Source of the DNA: CALHVX01 sp039198065
Lineage (GTDB): Bacteria > Pseudomonadota > Gammaproteobacteria > Pseudomonadales > Azotimanducaceae
Direction of reading: 5' to 3'
Length of the DNA stretch: 64,000 bases
Assembly (NCBI GenBank): GCA_039198065.1
Contig: JBCCTU010000012.1
Span: 14,980-78,979, forward strand
Position 1 is the stretch's first letter. Every line of letters begins with the position of its first letter. This document shows positions 49,721 to 56,028 of this stretch, in pieces. The translations under genes were made by a program, and so were the position numbers. The notes below the pieces were generated by a model that worked only from the letters and a program-made list of their open reading frames with translations, was not told the origin of the DNA and did not search any database.

Positions 49721-49748
49721 ACATGGGGACAGGGTGGCCAGATTCAAG
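49721..49748 (-). promoter_or_regulatory. Sigma32 (heat-shock) promoter for grpE-dnaK-dnaJ
   Basis: On the minus strand CTTGAA (49748-49743) and CCCCATGT (49728-49721) are separated by 14 bp. Both agree with the sigma32 consensus (CTTGAA, 13-14 bp, CCCCATNT). The promoter sits between the hrcA stop and the grpE start, giving a leader of about 20 nt. It implies that chaperone genes can be induced without hrcA. Confidence 0.8.
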
Positions 49749-49824
49749 GCCTGAGGCGGAACTCCGGCAGCTTTACCCGGGAGGTGCGGTCCAGGCGCCG
49801 AGCCCCAGGGGCGGAACGATGGCT

Positions 49825-50943
49825 TTACAGGTCCGTGGGTCGCAGCGCCGCACTCAGCACCCGGGCCGTCAGATCCACCGCCGGAATGACCCGCTGGTAG
49901 GCCATTCGCGTTGGGCCGACCACACCAAGCACGCCGGTTACGGAGTCCGACGCCTCATAGGCCGACCCAACGAAACTCACCTTTTCGAAGAGCTCCCCAC
50001 CCGCTTCCTGGCCGATGAACAGCTGGATGCCGTCGCTGTGGAGGCACTGATCGAGCAGGTGCAAGACTGCGTTCTTCTCCGTAAAGGTTTCAAACAGCCT
50101 TCGTACGCGATCCGTGGTGCTGTCGACCTCGAGCAGCGCGGCCTCGCCACTGACCAGGTACTCGGTATCGCCCTCAGCCTTGTCTTCTGAGGCGGGCAGC
50201 GCTCTGCTCGCAAGGTTGAGCGCCGCCTGCATGAGCTGGTCCATGCGGTCCTTATCGGCTTTCATACTGGCAAACAGTGCCTCCCGCACCTGCGTCAACG
50301 AACGCCCGCCAAACTCACTGTTGAGCAGGTTTCCGGCAGCGCGCAGCTCGGCCTCGCTGTAGTCGCGATCGAGGCTGATGACGCGGTTCTGCACGTCGCG
50401 ATCGTTGAGCACGAGAATGACGAGCGCCCGTTGGCCCGCAAGCGGCAGGAACTCGATGTGGCGCAGCACGGCCGAGTTCTGCCGCGGGAGCAATACCACG
50501 CAGGTCATCTGCGTGAGGTGCGACAGCAGCCGGGAAGCGGTGTCCGCAAGCTCTCGCGGCGAGCGATCGGGGTTCAGCTCCTGCTGCACCCGACCGGCTT
50601 CCTCGAGCGACAGGGGCTGCACCGACAGCAGCGTATCAACGAACAATCGCAGGCCGAGTTCCGTCGGCACCTTGCCTGCTGAAGTGTGCGGCGAGCGCAC
50701 CAGGCCACGGGACTCCAGCTCGCTCATCACGTTGCGTACCGTAGCTGCGCTGACCTCGATGTCCGGTTCCGACGCCAGCGCCTTCGACGCAACCGGGACC
50801 CCATCCTCGATGTAGCGTTCGACGACGCGCTTGAGAAACAGCTGCGCGCGTTCGTTGAGCTGCTCGCAGGCCGGCGCCGAAGCCGCGCCGTCGTCGGCGC
50901 GAGACCGCTCGGCTGCCGCTCGTTGGCCCGAATCGTCCGGCAT
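49825..50943 (-). CDS. hrcA: Heat-inducible transcription repressor HrcA
   Basis: 372 aa. A winged-helix N-terminal region (RAQLFLKRVVERYIEDGVPVASKAL, then SAATVRNVMSELESRGLVRSPHTSAGKVPT) is followed by the GAF-like dimer domain with VQNRVI and FVGSAY. HrcA binds CIRCE operators of groESL or dnaK operons. I start it at ATG 50943, as longer readings add unlike sequence; even so about 28 extra residues precede the usual beginning. It is divergent from recN. No CIRCE sequence is visible near it or grpE, so its operator may lie elsewhere. Confidence 0.94.
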   Translation of the reverse strand: MPDDSGQRAAAERSRADDGAASAPACEQLNERAQLFLKRVVERYIEDGVPVASKALASEPDIEVSAATVRNVMSELESRGLVRSPHTSAGKVPTELGLRLFVDTLLSVQPLSLEEAGRVQQELNPDRSPRELADTASRLLSHLTQMTCVVLLPRQNSAVLRHIEFLPLAGQRALVILVLNDRDVQNRVISLDRDYSEAELRAAGNLLNSEFGGRSLTQVREALFASMKADKDRMDQLMQAALNLASRALPASEDKAEGDTEYLVSGEAALLEVDSTTDRVRRLFETFTEKNAVLHLLDQCLHSDGIQLFIGQEAGGELFEKVSFVGSAYEASDSVTGVLGVVGPTRMAYQRVIPAVDLTARVLSAALRPTDL

Positions 50944-51082
50944 GGTGGTTCTCGCTGTTCTTGCTGTTCTCGCTCTTGCGTTTGGCCTCGCGCCCTCGGC
51001 GAGCTCCACGGTAACGCCCTGTCGCCCTTGTAAATAGCTGAGCGTCGGGGCAATTTCAATGCTCAACGCCTGGGGTTTGGTC

Positions 51083-52714
51083 ATGCTCAAACAGCTTACG
51101 GTCAACAACGTTGGGCTGGTCCAGCACGTCGACCTGTCGCTGACGAATGGGCTGACGGTACTGACCGGCGAATCCGGAGCCGGAAAGTCGCTCCTGCTGG
51201 CGGCCCTCGGACTGGTCCTCGGCGATCGGGCCCAGAGTGCCGTGCTGCGCGATGGCGCCGACCGCGCCGAGGTGTGCGCGGAATTTGATCTCTCCCGACA
51301 CCCGCAGCTGCGCGCAGAACTGCGCAGCCTCGATCTGGATGACGAGGATCGCTGCTTTATACGCCGCATCGTTCACCGCGAGGGACGCTCGCGGGCGTTC
51401 ATCAACGACAGCCCGACTACCCAGGCCGCCCTGCAACGCTTTGCGCGGGCATTGGTGGAGATTCACGGCCAGCAGGAGAGCTATCGCTTGAGCCAGCGCG
51501 AAGTTCAACGTGACCTGCTCGATGACTTCGGCTGTAAGGCCGCGGACCGCGAGGCGGCACGGGAAGCCTATCGCCGCTGGCGCACCGCGCAAAGCAAGCT
51601 CGACGCGCTGCGAGAACAGGCGCAGACCCAGGTTGACCGGCGCGACCTGCTCGCCTATCAACTCGAAGAATTGGATGCACTGGAGCTCGAATCCAATGAG
51701 TTCCCGCAGCTTGAGACTCGCTTTCGTCGCGCGGCTCAGGCACAGGAGCTGGCCGATGCGGTCGATCGGGCCATTGCCATGCTCGATGAGGATCCGCTGT
51801 CCACGGCCCACGCAGCCCTGCGCGGCGCGCGCGACGATGCCCCGAGCCTCAAGGCAGCGCTCGACTGCCTGAGCGGTGCCCAGGATCTCGTCGAGGACGC
51901 CCGCCGGGAACTGAACAGCTATCGCCAGGAGCTCGACGTCGATCCCGCGCAAACCGCCGCGCTGGAAACCCGGCTTGGGCAGCTCCATGAAATCGCACGA
52001 AAGCACCGCGTGGCTCCGGAGCAACTCGAAACCCACGTTGAATCGCTGCGAGAAGCGTTGGAGGCAATCGGTTCGTTGAGCAGCAACGCCGATGCGACCG
52101 AGGCCGAAGCGACCACCGCCCGCGCAGCCTTCGAGCAAGCGGCCAAAGCGCTGCGGAAACAGCGCAAGGCTGCAGCAAAACGGTTCTGCGCCGCCGTATC
52201 GGAACACATACGGCAGCTCGGTATCGCCGACGGTACTCTCACGGTGCGCTGGTTCGACCATGAGGGCGAGCACGGCTACGACGGCGTCGAGTTTCTCATC
52301 GTCACGAATCCGGGCGCCGAACCTGCGCCCCTGAAGCAGGTCGCCTCCGGCGGCGAGCAGGCTCGAATCAGCCTCGCGATCGCGATCGTTGCCGCTGCCA
52401 ACACGGCGCTGCCCTGCCTAATTCTGGACGAGGCCGATGTCGGCGTCGGCGGAATCACCGCGGACACGGTCGGCCGCCTGCTGCGCCAACTCGCCGATCA
52501 CTGTCAGGTGCTGTGCATAACGCACGCACCGCAGGTTGCAGTGCTTGGCCATCAACACCTGCGGGTGTTCAAGGACGACCAAGGCACTCAGCTCACACCG
52601 CTGCTGGCCGACACGCGTCGGGAAGAAATCGCCCGCATGCTCGCCGGGGCGGCGGTGACGCAGGAGTCCCGGGCCTACGCCGACAGCCTCCTCGACGCCG
52701 CCAGCGGCACCTGA
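51083..52714 (+). CDS. recN: DNA repair ATPase RecN
   Basis: 543 aa SMC-like protein acting in double-strand break repair. Walker A is GESGAGKSLLLAAL. Long coiled-coil arms occupy about 150-370, and the Walker B region is LPCLILDEADVGVGG, followed by QVLCITHAPQVAVLGHQHL. I chose ATG 51083, which aligns with E. coli RecN (MLKQLTVNNVGLVQ); an ATG eight codons upstream is also possible. Confidence 0.96.
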   Translation: MLKQLTVNNVGLVQHVDLSLTNGLTVLTGESGAGKSLLLAALGLVLGDRAQSAVLRDGADRAEVCAEFDLSRHPQLRAELRSLDLDDEDRCFIRRIVHREGRSRAFINDSPTTQAALQRFARALVEIHGQQESYRLSQREVQRDLLDDFGCKAADREAAREAYRRWRTAQSKLDALREQAQTQVDRRDLLAYQLEELDALELESNEFPQLETRFRRAAQAQELADAVDRAIAMLDEDPLSTAHAALRGARDDAPSLKAALDCLSGAQDLVEDARRELNSYRQELDVDPAQTAALETRLGQLHEIARKHRVAPEQLETHVESLREALEAIGSLSSNADATEAEATTARAAFEQAAKALRKQRKAAAKRFCAAVSEHIRQLGIADGTLTVRWFDHEGEHGYDGVEFLIVTNPGAEPAPLKQVASGGEQARISLAIAIVAAANTALPCLILDEADVGVGGITADTVGRLLRQLADHCQVLCITHAPQVAVLGHQHLRVFKDDQGTQLTPLLADTRREEIARMLAGAAVTQESRAYADSLLDAASGT

Positions 52715-52727
52715 TCCAACCGTTCGG

Positions 52728-52755
52728 TTGCAGCGGCGATTCAGCCCGCTACCAT
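52728..52755 (+). promoter_or_regulatory. Likely bamE promoter
   Basis: TTGCAG (52728-52733) and TACCAT (52750-52755) are 16 bp apart, between recN and bamE. The expected start would leave a leader of about 19 nt containing the AGGAAGG ribosome-binding site. A short perfect hairpin (CAACC/GGTTG) overlaps the -35. Confidence 0.4.
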
Positions 52756-52780
52756 GCGCGCTCGATCGTAGGAAGGCGCC

Positions 52781-53230
52781 ATGTCTGACCATCACATCGC
52801 CACGAACCGCGGGCGCACGGGCCGCCGCTCGGCAGTGCTGGCAATGCTGTGCTTGGTTTGCCTGACTGCCGGCTGCAGCTTCCCAAGGCTGTACCGAGCA
52901 ACGATTCAGCAAGGCAACGTCATCACTCAGGAGATGATCGACCAGCTGAAACCCGGCATGAGCACTTCTCAGGTTGCCTTCGTCATGGGCGAGCCGGTGC
53001 TCAAAAACCCGTTTATGGCGGATCGCTGGGTCTACCTGTACCGCGTTGAGGTTCCCGGGCGCTATGAAGAGGAGCGCCGCCTCACGCTGTACTTCGAGGA
53101 TGGTCTGTTGGCTTACTTTGCCGGGGACTATCTGCCGACGACCGCTATGCCCGGGGCACCTGCGCCCGCAGACGACGCGCTGCCTTCGGATCCAGCCGCA
53201 GCGGCCGATACAGCTCAAGGCGGTCGTTAG
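52781..53230 (+). CDS. bamE: Outer-membrane lipoprotein BamE
   Basis: 149 aa. LCLVCLTAGC is a clear lipobox with Cys 32. The SmpA/OmlA fold follows: GNVITQEMIDQLKPGMSTSQVAFVMGEPVLKNPF, then RWVYLYRVEV. It is part of the BAM complex. The C-terminal tail is Ala/Pro/Asp-rich and longer than in E. coli. A good AGGAAGG precedes the ATG. The last 86 bp overlap the rnfH 3' end on the other strand. Confidence 0.95.
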   Translation: MSDHHIATNRGRTGRRSAVLAMLCLVCLTAGCSFPRLYRATIQQGNVITQEMIDQLKPGMSTSQVAFVMGEPVLKNPFMADRWVYLYRVEVPGRYEEERRLTLYFEDGLLAYFAGDYLPTTAMPGAPAPADDALPSDPAAAADTAQGGR

Positions 53231-53435
53231 CCGCGAGCACACGATCGCCGCTCACGCATTCACCCCAAATCCCAAGCCCCAGAGCGTCGAGATCCAGTTG
53301 CTTAACCTCCGACCGGTCACGAACCTGCCGTAGCAACTGGCTCACCGTTGTGCCCGGTGCGACCTCAAGGCTGAGCTCCCACTGACGCTTGGGATCGGCG
53401 TAGGCCAGACGAACGACGATCGCGGCGCTGCTCAC
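53145..53435 (-). CDS. rnfH: RnfH family ubiquitin-like protein
   Basis: 96 aa beta-grasp protein: VRLAYADPKRQWELSLEVAPGTTVSQLL, then LGIWGECVSGDRVLAANDRLELYRPLRLDPKAARRLR. The latter (Y-R-P-L-x-x-D-P-K) is the family signature. Its role is unclear despite the name, and no rnf genes lie nearby. The start overlaps the ratA stop by 4 bp. It is a common partner of ratA. Confidence 0.93.
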   Translation of the reverse strand: MSSAAIVVRLAYADPKRQWELSLEVAPGTTVSQLLRQVRDRSEVKQLDLDALGLGIWGECVSGDRVLAANDRLELYRPLRLDPKAARRLRAQVPRA

Positions 53436-53896
53436 CGCCGGCCTTCAGCTTCACGACAAAAGGCATCGAGAATATCGTCAGCGACCCGAGCGACAAGGCC
53501 GGTAACGGCACCACTGAGCAGCTTGAGCCCGGAACTGAAGCGGTAATCAACGGCAAGATCAACGGCGCAGCCCGCATCATTCAATCGGTCGAGGCGCCAC
53601 TCCCCAACCAGCTCCTCGAGCGGCCCGTCCACGAGCCGTAGCTGCACACGCTGATCTTTCCAACAGCGGTTGCGAGTCGTAAAGCGCTCCCGAAACCGGC
53701 CGCGCGCAACGGTGAGCGACGCAACGATTTCGCGTTCCGCGCCATCGTCTTGATTGGCATCAAGCGTCCGATCCGACAGCAGCGCCGCCGCCTCACAATA
53801 AGGCACAAAGCTCGGGTAACGCTCGATATCGTTGATCAACGAATACAGCCGGTCGGATCCCGCGCTGACGAGCGCACTGCGGGCGACACTCGGCAT
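53432..53896 (-). CDS. ratA: Type II toxin-antitoxin RatA / START-domain (coenzyme Q-binding) protein
   Basis: 154 aa START/COQ10-like domain: YSLINDIERYPSFVPYCEAAALL, then LVDGPLEELVGEWRLDRL and VDLAVDYRFSSGLK. E. coli RatA was described as blocking 70S formation, while the fold is shared with Coq10-type lipid-binding proteins, so the biological role is debated. It lies 1 bp after the NSS transporter stop and pairs with rnfH. Linkage to smpB on the other side is widespread. Confidence 0.92.
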   Translation of the reverse strand: MPSVARSALVSAGSDRLYSLINDIERYPSFVPYCEAAALLSDRTLDANQDDGAEREIVASLTVARGRFRERFTTRNRCWKDQRVQLRLVDGPLEELVGEWRLDRLNDAGCAVDLAVDYRFSSGLKLLSGAVTGLVARVADDILDAFCREAEGRR

Positions 53897-53897
53897 A

Positions 53898-55280
53898 TCA
53901 GGGCAGCAGATCGAGCAGCTGTGGGAACAGGGTCACCAACAGCACGGTGAGGACCCCGAGGGGTGCTATGACACCGGCGATCAGTTTCCAGCACCCATGC
54001 GCCAGCGCCGAGTCTATTTTCAGCTGTTCGCCAATGATGCGCCGCGGAAGCTCGAGTGCTGCGAACACGCCGATGAGCACACCACCGACCGGCAACATGA
54101 TGTTCTGCGACACGTGGTCAACGAAATCAAAGATGGTCCGTTCGCCCATCACGTGCAGATCGGCCCAGAGGTTGAAGGACAACACGGTGCCAATGCCGAG
54201 AAACCAGCAGATCACCCCAAGGGATATGGCGACCCGACGGCGCTTCGCGTTGTATTCCTCCACCAGGTAAGCGAGCGCCGGTTCGGTCAGCGAGATCGCC
54301 GAAGTAATGGCGGCAAAGCTCACCAGCGCAAAAAACAGGCACCCGAACAGCGCGCCAAGCGGCAGCTGACCAAAGGCCAGGGGTACGGTGACGAACATCA
54401 GACCCGGACCCTGCCCGGGTTCGAGTCCGTTGGCGAAGACGATCGGGAAAATCGCGAGCCCGGACGCCACGGCCACGAAGGTGTCGAGGGCGGCGATCGT
54501 CACAACCGTGCCGCCGATTGAAGCGTCGTCCGGAAGGTACGCACCGTACGCCATGATGGCGCCCATACCGAGGCTAAGCGTAAAAAACGCCTGGCCCAGG
54601 GCAATGAGCACGGCCTCCGGGGTAAGCGACGACCAGTTCAGCTGGAACATGAAGGCCAATCCCTGTTCGAACCCGCCGGACTGAACGCTGTAGCCGAGCA
54701 GGACGAGCAATAGCAAAAACAGCAGCGGCATAAAAAACTTGATCGCCGTCTCCAGGCCGGCGATGACGCCGCGGCCCACGATGTAGACCGTGATGACCAT
54801 GAACAGCGTGTGCCAGAACAACATCTGCAGCGGGTTCGCGAGAAAGTCATCGAAGGTTGTCGCGGCGAGCTCCGGGGTAACGCCGCTGAACGTGCCGAGG
54901 GCCGTGAGCACGAAGTAGTTCAAAGCCCAGCCAGCAATGACGGCGTAGTACGACAGGATGAGGAACCCGGCTACGACCCCCATCCAGCCAATGATGGTCC
55001 AGCCCGAGCGCTTACCGGCGGCCTTGGTAAGGCTGCGCATGGTATTGATCGGCGACTCCCGACCCGCCCGCCCGAGCAGCACCTCGGCCATCATGATCGG
55101 CACGCCAACCAGCGCGACACAGGCGAGGTAGACGAGTACGAAAGCGCCCCCGCCGTTCTCTCCAGCGATGTAGGGAAACTTCCAGATGTTGCCGAGCCCG
55201 ACGGCAGATCCTGCCGCGGCCAACACGAACAGCCATCGGCTGGACCACATCCCGTGGCGGGACGTTGATGCGCCTGCCAT
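53898..55280 (-). CDS. Sodium-dependent (NSS/SNF family) amino acid transporter
   Basis: 460 aa with about 11 to 12 transmembrane helices in the LeuT fold. The hallmark first helix is AAAGSAVGLGNIWKFPYIAGENGGGAFVLVYL, with the unwound sodium and substrate site, followed by GVPIMMAEVLLGRAG. Bacterial members carry hydrophobic amino acids or tryptophan-like substrates. It is inserted between smpB and ratA, which are usually adjacent, and is cotranscribed with ratA. The substrate is unknown. Confidence 0.9.
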   Translation of the reverse strand: MAGASTSRHGMWSSRWLFVLAAAGSAVGLGNIWKFPYIAGENGGGAFVLVYLACVALVGVPIMMAEVLLGRAGRESPINTMRSLTKAAGKRSGWTIIGWMGVVAGFLILSYYAVIAGWALNYFVLTALGTFSGVTPELAATTFDDFLANPLQMLFWHTLFMVITVYIVGRGVIAGLETAIKFFMPLLFLLLLVLLGYSVQSGGFEQGLAFMFQLNWSSLTPEAVLIALGQAFFTLSLGMGAIMAYGAYLPDDASIGGTVVTIAALDTFVAVASGLAIFPIVFANGLEPGQGPGLMFVTVPLAFGQLPLGALFGCLFFALVSFAAITSAISLTEPALAYLVEEYNAKRRRVAISLGVICWFLGIGTVLSFNLWADLHVMGERTIFDFVDHVSQNIMLPVGGVLIGVFAALELPRRIIGEQLKIDSALAHGCWKLIAGVIAPLGVLTVLLVTLFPQLLDLLP

Positions 55281-55335
55281 CGCAAACCCTCAGTGACGAT
55301 CGCCGGATTGTTACCGATCGCCTGAGACCGGACAA

Positions 55336-55364
55336 CTGAGCCCGACTGCGAAGATCCGTATACT
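55336..55364 (+). promoter_or_regulatory. Possible promoter giving near-leaderless smpB mRNA
   Basis: TATACT at 55359-55364 is a good -10. It lies only 7 bp before the smpB ATG at 55372, so the transcript would begin at or near the start codon. The -35 position (CTGAGC) is weak. No ribosome-binding site is visible before the ATG, consistent with leaderless translation. Confidence 0.35.
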
Positions 55365-55371
55365 GGCACCT

Positions 55372-55902
55372 ATGAGCAAGGTGGCGATCCAAAAAACGAG
55401 CGGCGGCGGAAAAGGCGGCAGCAAGGGCAGCGGAAAAGGAAAGTCCGGCTCGGCTTCGGGCACCATTGCCACCAACAAACGCGCGCGCCACGACTACATC
55501 CTCACCGACACCACCGAAGCCGGTATCGCCCTCATGGGCTGGGAGGTTAAGAGCATCCGTGCCGGCAAGGTCCAGCTGATAGACAGCTACGTGTTCCTCC
55601 GGGACGGCGAAGCCTGGCTCCTTAACGCCAACATCACCCCCCTCACCAGCGCCTCGACTCATGTCGTCGCTGAACCGCAACGCGATCGCAAGCTGTTGCT
55701 GCACGCTCGTGAAATCGCCAAGCTCTTCAGTGCAACCCAGGCCGAAGGCTACACGTGCGTGGCGACCCGGCTGTATTGGAAGGGCAACAAGGTCAAGTGC
55801 GAGATCGCCCTGGGCAAGGGCAAGAAACAGCACGATAAACGGGCCTCGGAGCGCGACCGGGACTGGAAGCGTCAAAAGGAGCGGCTTCTCAAGCACGGCT
55901 GA
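55372..55902 (+). CDS. smpB: SsrA-binding protein SmpB
   Basis: 176 aa tmRNA partner for rescue of stalled ribosomes. The core matches the family: NKRARHDYILTDTTEAGIALMGWEVKSIRAGKVQLIDSYV, ANITPLTSASTHV, YWKGNKVKCEIALGKGKKQHDKR. Residues 8-30 form an unusual Gly/Ser/Lys-only stretch (for example GGKGGSKGSGKGK), longer than the N-terminus of most SmpB proteins. The C-terminal tail is basic. The tmRNA gene itself is not visible in the adjacent sequence. Confidence 0.96.
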   Translation: MSKVAIQKTSGGGKGGSKGSGKGKSGSASGTIATNKRARHDYILTDTTEAGIALMGWEVKSIRAGKVQLIDSYVFLRDGEAWLLNANITPLTSASTHVVAEPQRDRKLLLHAREIAKLFSATQAEGYTCVATRLYWKGNKVKCEIALGKGKKQHDKRASERDRDWKRQKERLLKHG

Positions 55903-56028
55903 TCGTCAGTGCGTTGACGGCCGACGTTCGCACTGCGACTCAGGTCCGCTTCGAGACATGCGGCCAGCAGAGCCAGAACAAAGGACTAAACTTTCGGAGT
56001 AATCGCTACCTAGGGCCTTCTCCGACGC

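Noticed and set aside
55905..55935. Inverted repeat CAGTGCG/CGCACTG after smpB as a terminator
   Set aside because: The loop is 15 bases and no T tract follows.
55903..56028. tmRNA (ssrA) gene next to smpB
   Set aside because: The gap is only 126 bp and shows neither the tRNA-like ends nor a tag-peptide frame.
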